A program made the translations under genes and the position numbers. A model generated the notes under the pieces. It was given only the letters and a program-made list of their open reading frames with translations, did not search any database and had not been told where the DNA came from. A stretch of DNA of 9,605 bases, taken from the NCBI GenBank assembly GCA_021811865.1, contig JAKAQB010000099.1:1-9605 (forward strand), given 5' to 3'. This DNA is from Actinomycetes bacterium (GTDB taxonomy: Bacteria; Actinomycetota; Acidimicrobiia; Acidimicrobiales; Palsa-688). This document shows, in pieces, positions 1-6,972 of the stretch; the stretch's first letter is position 1; each line of letters starts with the position of its first letter.

Positions 1-1
1 C

Positions 2-1378
2 CGATCTGCCACGATCGTGAACATCGCCCTCCCGAGCGCCCAGGCCTCCCTCGGCTTCTCGAACGCCGACCGGCAGTGGGTGGTGACGGCATACGCCCTC
101 TCCTTCGGGGGCCTCCTCCTCCTCGGAGGCAAGCTGGCCGACCTCGTCGGCCGGCGGCGCACCTTCGTGATCGGGCTGATCGGCTTCGCCCTCTCCTCGG
201 CCGTCGGAGGGGCCTCGACGAGCTTCGCCATGCTCGTATCGGCCCGGGCGGCCCAGGGCGCCTTCGGAGCACTGCTGGCGCCGGCCGCCCTGTCGCTCCT
301 CACCACCGCCTTCACCGACGTCAGCGAGCGGGCCAAGGCCTTCGCCATCTACGGAGCGATCGCCGGCGCCGGCGCCGCTGTCGGCCTCTTGCTCGGAGGC
401 GCGCTCACCGAGTACCTGAGCTGGCGGTACACCCTCTACGTCAACATCGTCTTCGCCATCGTGACGACGTTCGGCGCGTTCACCTTCCTCCGTGACCAGG
501 AGCGGACGCCCCGCCACCGCCTCGACCTCGCCGGGACGGCGACGGCGGTCGGGGGGCTCGTCGCCCTCGTCTACGGCTTCTCGGAGGCGGACACCTCCGG
601 ATGGACGAGCCCGGTCACCCTTGGCCTGCTCGTCGGAGCCGTCGTCCTGCTCGGGCTGTTCTCGTTCATCGAGAAGCGGGCCGCCTCGCCGCTGCTTCCC
701 CTCCGGGTCATCCTCGACCGGAACCGGGGAGGGGCCAACCTCGCCATCCTGCTCGTCGGCGTGAGCATGTTCGGGGTCTTCCTCTTCCTCACCTACTACC
801 TCCAGCTCACACTCGGCTACTCGCCGATCAAGACCGGCCTCGCCTTCCTCCCGATGGTCGGGGCGATCATGGTCAGCAGCACCGTCGGCGGGACCCAGCT
901 CCTCCCCCGGTTCGGTCCGCGACCGCTCGTGAGCGGCGGCATGCTCGTCTCCGCCGTGGGCATGGTCCTCATGGCGCAGATCTCGACGACCAGCGGCTAC
1001 GTCGACCACGTCCTGCCTTCCCTGATCGTGACGGGCCTCGGGATGGGCCTCATCTTCTCGGCGGCGATGAACGTCGCCACGGCCGGGGCGTCAGCAGCCG
1101 ACGCCGGCGTCGCCTCGGCGCTCCCGAACGTCGCCCAGCAGATCGGCGGGGCTCTCGGTCCGGCCCTGCTGAACACCATCGCCACGAGTGCCGCACTCGG
1201 CTACCGGCCGACGTCGCCGATGAGCCCGGCGGAGATCCAGCAGGCGGCTGCCGTCCACGGCGACGTCACCGCCTTCACCGTCGTCTACATCGTCCTGTTC
1301 GCCTCGGCGGTCGTCACCGCCTTCGTGCTGCGCGGCGGGCGCTACGACGCCCAGCCCGGGCCCATGCACATCGGCTGA
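2..1378 (+). CDS. DHA2-family MFS drug:H+ antiporter, 5'-partial
   Basis: Major facilitator superfamily efflux pump of the 14-helix DHA2 (EmrB/QacA) type, expected in the cytoplasmic membrane exporting hydrophobic drugs or metabolites in exchange for protons. The reading frame is open through the left edge; TIVNIALP at its start corresponds to the middle of helix 1 in this family, so the true start and perhaps 15-20 residues lie outside the window, and the GTG at 17 is not a credible start. Motif A is clear (GGKLADLVGRRR), followed by the helix-4 Arg segment (SARAAQG) and a motif-C-like Gly/Ala-rich helix 5 (GAIAGAGAAVGLLLGG). About 13-14 hydrophobic helices can be counted, ending in FTVVYIVLFASAVVTAFVL. 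It ends 13 nt before the stop of the convergent lldD-like gene. Substrate cannot be inferred; a regulator may lie to the left. Confidence 0.93.
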   Translation, partial: RSATIVNIALPSAQASLGFSNADRQWVVTAYALSFGGLLLLGGKLADLVGRRRTFVIGLIGFALSSAVGGASTSFAMLVSARAAQGAFGALLAPAALSLLTTAFTDVSERAKAFAIYGAIAGAGAAVGLLLGGALTEYLSWRYTLYVNIVFAIVTTFGAFTFLRDQERTPRHRLDLAGTATAVGGLVALVYGFSEADTSGWTSPVTLGLLVGAVVLLGLFSFIEKRAASPLLPLRVILDRNRGGANLAILLVGVSMFGVFLFLTYYLQLTLGYSPIKTGLAFLPMVGAIMVSSTVGGTQLLPRFGPRPLVSGGMLVSAVGMVLMAQISTTSGYVDHVLPSLIVTGLGMGLIFSAAMNVATAGASAADAGVASALPNVAQQIGGALGPALLNTIATSAALGYRPTSPMSPAEIQQAAAVHGDVTAFTVVYIVLFASAVVTAFVLRGGRYDAQPGPMHIG

Positions 1379-1391
1379 CCCCGGCGTTGAG

Positions 1392-2621
1392 CTACCGGCC
1401 GCCCTCCCGGCCGACGTCGAGGACCGAGCGGTCGAGCTCGGCGATGCTCCCGACACCGAGCAGGGCCATCGTGCGGGCGATGTCGTCGCGGAACCACCCG
1501 AGCACCCGGTCGACCCCTCGCTCGCCGGCCGCCCCGAGACCGTAGAGATAGGCCCGGCCGGCCATGCAGGCGGTCGCCCCGGCGGCGACCGCCTTCACGA
1601 TGTCGCTGCCGCGCCGCACCCCGCCGTCGCAGAGGATGTCCACACGGCCACCGACCGCATCAGCGACAGGTGCGACGAGGTCGAAGGGTGCCGGGGCGCC
1701 GTCGAGCTGACGGCCGCCGTGGTTCGAGAGCGCGATCGCCTCCACGCCGGCTTCCGCGGCGAGGCGGGCGTCCTCGACGCTCTGGACGCCCTTCAGGACG
1801 ACGGCACCGTCCCATATCGATCGGAGCCACTCGAGGTCCCGCCACGACAGCGCCGGGTCGAACTGGCTCGAGACGTACTCCGACAGGGTGACGGGCGTGC
1901 TCCCGTCCGCACTCGCCCGGCCGACCACGTTCGCGAAGCGGATGGGATCGGCCCTGAGGAACGACCACGTCCAGCCGGGGTGGACGGCGCCGTCGAGGAA
2001 TGTCTTCGGCCCGAGCGAGGGCGGCAGGGAAAAGCCGTGCCGGACGTCCCGCTCCCGCCGGCCGGACACGGCGGTGTCCACCGTGAGCACGAGCGCCTCG
2101 TAGCGCGCCTCGCGGGCCCGCTCCACCATGTCCTTCACGAGCCCGCGGTCCCGCCAGACGTACACCTGGAACCAGAGCCGGCCCTCACTGACCGAGCGCA
2201 CCTCCTCGATCGACCGGGTGCCGAGCGTGGAGAGGGTGTACGGCAGCCCAGCACGCTCGGCAGCCCGGGCGACCGCCAGCTCCCCGTCAGGATCGGCGAT
2301 CCGGGTGAACCCCGTCGGGGCGAGCACGAGCGGGTAGGCGAGCGGCACCCCGAGCAGGCTCGAGGACAGGTCCGACTTCTCCACCCCACGCAGCACCCGG
2401 GGCCGGTAGCCGACCCGGGCGAAGGCAGCCTCGTTCTGCCGGAGGCTGCGCTCGTCCTCCGCCGCACCGTCGATGTAGTCGAAGACGCCCCGCGGCAGCC
2501 GCCGGCGGGCGATGAGTCTCAGGTCGGCCACGCCGGCGGTCCGAGCCAGCCGCCGCTCGACGGGGTCGGTCTCGATCCGCTCGAACCGGACGACCGAGCG
2601 AAGGCTCTCGAACACACCCAT
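1392..2621 (-). CDS. lldD: FMN-dependent L-lactate/2-hydroxy-acid dehydrogenase (LldD2-like)
   Basis: Flavoprotein of 409 residues that should oxidise an L-2-hydroxy acid, most likely L-lactate to pyruvate. The whole alpha-hydroxy-acid oxidase TIM barrel is present with all catalytic landmarks, numbered here with spinach glycolate oxidase equivalents: Tyr49 (Y24), FMN-phosphate region LAPTGFTR, Tyr154 in FQVYVWRDR (Y129), Asp182 in TVDT (D157), Arg189 (R164), Lys277 in VLKG (K230), and the signature SNHGGRQLD with His301 (H254) and Arg304 (R257). The glycine-rich CDGGVRRG and AGRAYLYGL segments complete the flavin site. From memory it resembles mycobacterial LldD2 more than MftD. The ATG at 2621 is chosen because an AGGAGGA sits 7 nt upstream and family homology begins there; the open frame continues upstream only through the EEP pseudogene. 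Whether it is an oxidase or dehydrogenase, and the exact substrate, are inference. Confidence 0.92.
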   Translation of the reverse strand: MGVFESLRSVVRFERIETDPVERRLARTAGVADLRLIARRRLPRGVFDYIDGAAEDERSLRQNEAAFARVGYRPRVLRGVEKSDLSSSLLGVPLAYPLVLAPTGFTRIADPDGELAVARAAERAGLPYTLSTLGTRSIEEVRSVSEGRLWFQVYVWRDRGLVKDMVERAREARYEALVLTVDTAVSGRRERDVRHGFSLPPSLGPKTFLDGAVHPGWTWSFLRADPIRFANVVGRASADGSTPVTLSEYVSSQFDPALSWRDLEWLRSIWDGAVVLKGVQSVEDARLAAEAGVEAIALSNHGGRQLDGAPAPFDLVAPVADAVGGRVDILCDGGVRRGSDIVKAVAAGATACMAGRAYLYGLGAAGERGVDRVLGWFRDDIARTMALLGVGSIAELDRSVLDVGREGGR

Positions 2622-2628
2622 GGCCGCT

Positions 2629-2635
2629 TCCTCCT
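2629..2635 (-). promoter_or_regulatory. Ribosome binding site deciding the lldD-like start
   Basis: On the minus strand AGGAGGA lies 7 nt before the ATG at 2621. It settles the start against the longer open frame, whose extra 122 residues are low-complexity Pro/Arg-rich translation of a neighbouring pseudogene. Confidence 0.85.
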
Positions 2636-2742
2636 GCCAGCAGCCCCACCCACGGCGCGGGCAGGCATCGGTGGCCGTGGCGAGGGCGGCCCCCTCCGAG
2701 CACGGTACCGCAGCCTCGCGCCGGCGGGTGATGTCCCCTCGC

Positions 2743-3889
2743 TCAGGGGAGCGGGCGGACCGGACCACGGCGCGGCCGGGCCGAGCGCGCCACCAGCCCG
2801 GCGTGGTCCGAAGCCCACGGCCCGGAGGCGGTGCGGCTCGATGAGGTGGGCCCGGCGAGGCGAGCCTTCGTCGCCGTGAAGGCGCCGCGGGCGAAGACAT
2901 CTCGATGCGCTCGTCGAGCGAGCCGCCACGGAGGTCGCTGATCTGCGACAGCGGTAGCCGGGCTCGTGTGGATGCACACTCGCCCATGCGTCGCCGAAGC
3001 CGGATTGGCGCATCATCAGGTAGGCGGTGTCACGCGGCCCCGAGGCGGCCGAGTTGACGTCGCCGAGGACGAGAGTCGGCCGGGTCGAAGAGGCGACGAG
3101 GTGGACAAGCTCCGCCGCCTGCTCGTCCCGGGTCGCGTTGGAGTCGGCCCCGAGGTGGGTGGCCACGACCCTGAACGCCCGCCCGGGGACACCGACCTCG
3201 ACCGAGGCCCACCCGCGGACGACCTGCACCCCGACGCCGACGACGTGCACGGTGAACAAGTGCGTGTAGGCGCCGGACCTCGGGTTCGAGACCGAGACCG
3301 GGGCGTCACCGCTCCTCGCGAGGATCACGGAGCGGTCCCGGAGCGAGACCGGGCCGGCGCCCGGGACCGGCAGGGCGCCGCTGAACCCGTTCGAAGCGGG
3401 CGCCACCTCGTCGGCGCCGCCCATGCTGCTCAGGTCGGAGGGGAGCAGCCTGACGAAGCGGTACTTCACGACCGCCGAGCAGTGAACCGGGGCGAGGGCC
3501 GACCAGACGACGGCCTCCTACGGGGTGACCACGTCCGGCCGGGCGCCCGGGATCTCCTTCACCGCCCGGTCGAGACGGGTCGCACGTCCGACTGCGGCAT
3601 CTACCGGCAGGCGGCGGCAGCCGGGCCGAGTGTGCTCGCAGCGCGTGGAGGAGAGGACTGCGGTCCGCCCCGAGGTAGACGTTGGGCGTCATGACGGTGA
3701 CGGTCGGCAGCGGCCGTTGCGCTGCCTCCGGCGCGGCTGTACAGCTCGAGAGGAGGCGAGCAGCCCGGCCGAGGCGAGAAGGGCCACTGCGAGGGCGCCG
3801 GGGCGCCGCGAGGGCCCCGGGGCGCCGCGAGGCGGCGGCACCGGCGGGCGCAGGTGGTGGGACACGTCTGCCTCGTCGTTCACCTCCAC
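2743..3889 (-). pseudogene. Secreted endonuclease/exonuclease/phosphatase (EEP) family gene, decayed
   Basis: Homology to the EEP (DNase I-like/sphingomyelinase-like) fold can be followed through the whole stretch but only by changing frame. In order: a hydrophobic signal segment (ALAVALLASAGLLASS, frame of 3889); a jump near 3744-3760 to a frame reading CTAAPEAA then TVTVMTPNVYLGAD, the first EEP strand; a jump back near 3600-3640 to ARPDVV, where the expected LQE-type metal motif reads P-stop-E because of TAG at 3520-3518; then an intact block with FRVVATHLGADSNATRDEQ and VLGDVNS; a jump near 2960 to QISDLRGGSLDERIE; and a jump near 2900 to VFARGAF and the terminal SDHAG. One nonsense codon and about four frame changes make sequencing error an unlikely full explanation. 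The ancestor was probably an exported, possibly lipid-anchored, phosphodiesterase or nuclease. The GTG at 3889 is only a guess for the original start. Confidence 0.82.
3798..3832. repeat. 19-bp tandem duplication in the pseudogene signal region
   Basis: A 16-bp string beginning CCGGGGCGCC occurs at 3798-3813 and again at 3817-3832, giving a 19-bp period (almost two copies). Nineteen is not a multiple of three, so such a duplication would itself shift the frame of the EEP gene near its N-terminus. Confidence 0.75.
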
Positions 3890-4102
3890 GCTCGGCGTGG
3901 TGGCGCTCGCCTGGTGGGGCCGAAGGATCCCCTGGGGGCGCCGGTCGCGGCGCCTGACGGCGATCCGCCGGCCGGCGCCCCGATCGGCATTGCACCTTCA
4001 AGGGGCACCCAGCCGGAGCGCCGGACGCCGGGTACGCTCCCGACCGTGCCCGAGAGCTCGCCGACGTCGGCTCGGGCCACTCGGCAGTAGGAGACGGCGC
4101 AG
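3890..4102. other. Divergent intergenic region between EEP pseudogene and amine dehydrogenase gene
   Basis: About 213 bp of very GC-rich DNA. It should carry the promoter of the rightward dehydrogenase gene. A TACGCT at 4033-4038 could be a -10 element, but no good -35 lies 16-18 bp upstream, so no promoter is called. An AGGAG at 4089-4093, 9 nt before the GTG at 4103, is the likely ribosome binding site. No open frame here has convincing protein character. Confidence 0.5.
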
Positions 4103-6166
4103 GTGGAACCTCGGCACGCCGTCTTGTTCGAACCGCTCCGCATCGGTCCGAAGGTCCTCCCGAACCGCTTCTACCAGGTCCCCCATGCCTCGGGCTTCGG
4201 GGTGCTCGAACCCCGGACGCAGGCGGCCTTCCGCGCCATCAAGGCCGAGGGCGGCTGGGGCGGCGTCTGCATCGAGTACACCGCGATCGCAGAGGACTCA
4301 GAGGAGAGCCCGGCAGTCTCGGGCGTGCTCTGGGATGACGAGGACGCCGCCGCGCTGGCAGTCACCGTCGACGCAGTCCACGCCCACGGGGCTCTCGTCG
4401 GCCTCGAGCTGTTCCACGGGGGCTCCCGGAGCGAGAACGGGAAGTCCCGGGCCGTGCGGGTGACACCGAGCCAGGCGACCTCGGAGGTGCAGTGGGCCGG
4501 CCTCGCGAAAGAGATGGAGCTCGACGACATCCGGCGCCTGCAACGCGCCTGGGTCGAGGCGGCCGTCCGGGCCCGCGACGTCGGGGTCGACATCGTCTAC
4601 GTCTACGGGGCGCACGGCTACCTCCTCACCGAGTTCTTCTCGTCCGTCCTCAACCAGCGCCGCGACGCCTACGGCGGCCCCCTCGCCAACCGGGGCCGGT
4701 TCTGGCTCGAGACCCTCGAGGCGGTCCGGGGCGCCGTCGGCGCAGAGTGCGCCGTCGCGACGAGGATCCCTGTGCACGGTGGGGAGGGCCTGCCCGGCAT
4801 CGAGACCGAGGAGATGCTCCGCCTGATCGAGATGGGGAGCGACCTCGTCGACCTCTTCGACGTCAACGTCGGCACCTGGCCCGAGGACTCCGGCACCTCC
4901 CGGTACTACGAGGAGGGACACCAGCGCACGTGGACCGACCAGGTCCACCAGGCGACGCCGAAGCCCGTCGTCGGCGTCGGGCGCTACACCTCGCCCGATC
5001 TCATGGCCGAGATCGTCCGCACCGGCGCTCTCGACGTGATCGGGGCGGCCCGCCCGGCCATCGCCGACCCGTTCCTCCCGCGCAAGGTGGCGGAGGGACG
5101 CCTCGACGAGATCCGCGAGTGCACAGGATCGAACGTCTGCATCGCCCGCGAGGAGTCCCTCAACCACGTGGGATGCATCCAGAACGCCACCGCCGGGGAG
5201 GAGTACCGGAGAGGCTGGCACCCCGAGCTGTTCACGAGGGCCGCCAACGCTGACAAGTCGGTACTGGTCGTCGGGGGCGGGCCGGCCGGCATGGAGTGCG
5301 CCGTCGTGCTCGGCAAGCGGGGCTTCTCCGCCGTCCACCTCGTGGAGGCACGCCCTCGCCTCGGTGGCCGGGTGGAGTGGGTGCGCCGCCTCCCCACCCT
5401 CGGCGACTGGGGGCGGATCGTCGACTGGCGCCTCGTCCAGCTCGACAAGCTGGCCAACGTCGAGGTGATCTGCGGCCGGCGCCTCGCCGCCTCGTCGATC
5501 CTCGAGTACGGCGCCGAGATCGTCATCCTCGCCACCGGCTCCAGCTGGCGGGGCGACGGGGTCCAGCCCGAGGCCAGGCCCGCCATCGCAGGAGCCGACG
5601 CCTCGCTCGCCCACGTGCTCACCCCGGAGCAGGTCATGCTGGAGGGCAAGCGTGCGGCGGCGGGGAGGGTGGTCGTCTACGACGCCGACGGCTACATCGT
5701 TGGCCCCGGGATCGCCGAGCTTCTCGCAGGCGAGGGATCCGAGGTCCACCTGGTGACGAGCTTCACCGTGGTCTCCCCGGGCTCGGATGCCACCCTCGAG
5801 GGAGAGAGGCTGCGGAGGCACCTCCACGACAGGGGTGTCCGCCAGCATCGCGGCGTCACCGTGCTTCGGCTCGACGAGACCGGGGTCGAGGGGGAGGACG
5901 AGTTCGCACGGCCCTGGTCGCTCGAGTGCGCAAGCGTGGTGCTCGTCACCCAGCAGCAGTCGAACGACGCTCTCTACCACGAGCTGGCTGACGATGAGCT
6001 GCTCGCCTCGGCAGGCATCGAGCGCCTCTTCCGGGTGGGAGACGCGGTGGCGCCCCGGCCGATCAGCGAGGCGATCTTCGACGGCCACCGGCTCGGCCGG
6101 GAGATCGACGCCGAGGATCCGGGGCAGCGTCTCGTCTACCTGCGGGAACGGACTCAGCTCGGCTGA
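4103..6166 (+). CDS. Trimethylamine/dimethylamine/histamine dehydrogenase-family iron-sulfur flavoprotein, variant
   Basis: A 687-residue protein matching bacterial trimethylamine dehydrogenase (TMADH, about 729 residues) end to end: an Old-Yellow-Enzyme-type FMN barrel (about 1-330), a [4Fe-4S] segment (340-358), and a pyridine-nucleotide-disulfide-oxidoreductase-like ADP-binding part with G391-x-G393-x-x-G396. The family oxidatively N-dealkylates or deaminates amines and passes electrons through the cluster to ETF. TMADH landmarks are kept: NRFYQVPH, Tyr168 and His171 in YVYGAHGY (Y169/H172), Trp259 and Asp262 in WPEDSG (W264/D267), Tyr59 (Y60), and ATAGEEYRRGWHPE. Three departures: Ala29 replaces Cys30 (6-S-cysteinyl-FMN), Ser343 replaces cluster ligand Cys348 (Cys340, 346 and 358 remain), and Glu350 replaces bowl residue Trp355. 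The GTG start follows AGGAG by 9 nt and aligns with the family start. It ends 10 nt from the convergent zinc-ribbon gene. Substrate is unknown; a cationic amine is a reasonable guess. Confidence 0.9.
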   Translation: MEPRHAVLFEPLRIGPKVLPNRFYQVPHASGFGVLEPRTQAAFRAIKAEGGWGGVCIEYTAIAEDSEESPAVSGVLWDDEDAAALAVTVDAVHAHGALVGLELFHGGSRSENGKSRAVRVTPSQATSEVQWAGLAKEMELDDIRRLQRAWVEAAVRARDVGVDIVYVYGAHGYLLTEFFSSVLNQRRDAYGGPLANRGRFWLETLEAVRGAVGAECAVATRIPVHGGEGLPGIETEEMLRLIEMGSDLVDLFDVNVGTWPEDSGTSRYYEEGHQRTWTDQVHQATPKPVVGVGRYTSPDLMAEIVRTGALDVIGAARPAIADPFLPRKVAEGRLDEIRECTGSNVCIAREESLNHVGCIQNATAGEEYRRGWHPELFTRAANADKSVLVVGGGPAGMECAVVLGKRGFSAVHLVEARPRLGGRVEWVRRLPTLGDWGRIVDWRLVQLDKLANVEVICGRRLAASSILEYGAEIVILATGSSWRGDGVQPEARPAIAGADASLAHVLTPEQVMLEGKRAAAGRVVVYDADGYIVGPGIAELLAGEGSEVHLVTSFTVVSPGSDATLEGERLRRHLHDRGVRQHRGVTVLRLDETGVEGEDEFARPWSLECASVVLVTQQQSNDALYHELADDELLASAGIERLFRVGDAVAPRPISEAIFDGHRLGREIDAEDPGQRLVYLRERTQLG

Positions 6167-6176
6167 GCCGCCCCGA

Positions 6177-6431
6177 TCAGACCCCGCGACGAGCGGCGCT
6201 CATCCGTCCGCCCGCACGGCGCCAGAGGCTCCGCACGGCCCCGCGCACCGACGCGCTCTTGCCGTTGTCGGAGTCCTCCTTCGACTCCTGCTCAGCGGCC
6301 GCGTTCCGGTGGCTCAGCTCGGCAGCCACCTGCAGGGCACAGCCGACGCAGTGCTTTGGCTGGCCGCCGCGGCTGTTGACGAAGGCCTTCCCGCAGCGCT
6401 CGCAGGTGTAGACGTCCCAGTCCGCGCTCAT
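6177..6431 (-). CDS. Small zinc-ribbon protein of unknown function
   Basis: An 84-residue protein with a single probable zinc-binding module near the N-terminus: Cys9-x-x-Cys12 in YTCERCGKAF, then Cys28-x-x-Cys31 in KHCVGC about 16 residues later. The rest is polar, with an acidic patch (EQESKEDSD) followed by a basic Arg-rich tail (RGAVRSLWRRAGGR). Such ribbons usually bind nucleic acid or another protein; no function is assigned. It starts 15 nt after the stop of the upstream gene (6447), so the two are probably co-transcribed, although no strong ribosome binding site precedes its ATG (only a G-rich stretch). The Cys spacing supports it being a real gene. Its stop lies 10 nt from that of the convergent dehydrogenase gene. 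Confidence 0.72.
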   Translation of the reverse strand: MSADWDVYTCERCGKAFVNSRGGQPKHCVGCALQVAAELSHRNAAAEQESKEDSDNGKSASVRGAVRSLWRRAGGRMSAARRGV

Positions 6432-6446
6432 GACTGCGCCCCGTGC

Positions 6447-6848
6447 TCATCGCCGCGGGTCGGCGCTCGCCACGGGCTGGGCGAGGTACTCGCTCATGAC
6501 CCTGTCGAGAACCGCCTGGTCCGCAGCGAAGCGCCGTTGCCTTGCCGTCCGGCCGGGACTCGAGTTGGCCACCGTGACGGCGGCCACCACCTCTTTCGCG
6601 ATCACCTCCAGCTCGTCGCGCTCGGCCTCCACGTGCACGGCGAACTGGCCCGGGGACGAGGTCCAGCCGCACACCTTCACGCGGTTGGCGATCTCGTCAC
6701 CCCACCAGCCCTGCTCCTCACGGCTCGGAGGGGGCTCCAGCTCCGCCACGAAGCGGACTGCGAACTCGTCGGAGTTGTGGGAATCCACTGTCATCCTGGT
6801 GACCATGACTGGTCCCGGAGTTCGCCGCTCAGTCATCTTGTCCGCCAT
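6447..6848 (-). CDS. Hypothetical protein, 133 aa
   Basis: I do not recognise this protein. It is a soluble, mixed alpha/beta-looking sequence with no membrane segment or signal peptide. The middle (about 25-95) has alternating hydrophobic stretches (FAVRFVAELE, FAVHVEAERDELEVIAKEVVAAVTVA), followed by a basic Arg-rich helix (RTARQRRFAADQAVLDRVMSEYL). The ATG at 6848 is chosen over an ATG at 6911 because a purine run with AGGAGG precedes it closely and the extra 21 residues are uninformative. It leads a probable two-gene unit with the zinc-ribbon protein 15 nt downstream. It lies 124 bp beyond the nucleotidyltransferase gene on the same strand, so it may share that transcript or have its own promoter. 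Confidence 0.7.
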   Translation of the reverse strand: MADKMTERRTPGPVMVTRMTVDSHNSDEFAVRFVAELEPPPSREEQGWWGDEIANRVKVCGWTSSPGQFAVHVEAERDELEVIAKEVVAAVTVANSSPGRTARQRRFAADQAVLDRVMSEYLAQPVASADPRR

Positions 6849-6972
6849 CGGTCCTCCTCCTGCCAACTGCAGAATGGCGTCTGGCCGGCCCGAAGGCCGA
6901 CTGCTCGGCATGCGTAGCCACCGAGCCTAGAGGCCCTCCCGGACCGACAGGACCGCGCTATCGGCCACGCTT
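6849..6972. other. Intergenic region with a UUCG-type hairpin
   Basis: A 124-bp gap between the nucleotidyltransferase stop and the next leftward gene. On the minus strand, 6899-6886 reads CGGCC-TTCG-GGCCG, a 5-bp stem closed by a UUCG tetraloop. No U-tract follows, so it could be a weak terminator or a 5'-leader hairpin for the gene starting at 6848. The part from 6927 to about 7000 also reads as a possible out-of-frame continuation of the nucleotidyltransferase gene. Confidence 0.4.
6852..6861 (-). promoter_or_regulatory. Ribosome binding site deciding the start at 6848
   Basis: The minus strand reads AGGAGGAGGA ending 3 nt before the ATG at 6848; the 5' part of this run gives ordinary Shine-Dalgarno spacing. 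It favours this ATG over the in-frame one at 6911. Confidence 0.8.

Noticed and set aside
1379..1391. Bidirectional terminator between the convergent transporter and lldD-like genes
   Set aside because: Only 13 bp and no stem-loop with a T-tract.
601..1545. 314-codon forward frame overlapping the transporter
   Set aside because: Arg/Pro/His-rich out-of-frame shadow of the MFS gene, without domain features.
1392..2621. Identity as MftD of the mycofactocin pathway
   Set aside because: MftD is a relative, but this sequence carries the SNHGGRQLD and SGRRERDVRHGF features of LldD2/glycolate oxidase, and no mycofactocin genes are nearby.
2622..2987. N-terminal extension of the lldD-like gene
   Set aside because: The extra 122 residues are translation of EEP pseudogene and intergenic DNA; an AGGAGGA directly precedes the ATG at 2621.
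4298..6088. 596-codon open frame antisense to the amine dehydrogenase
   Set aside because: Its His/Asp/Gly/Val-rich composition is the mirror of a GC-rich gene, and the other strand encodes a clear full-length TMADH-family protein.
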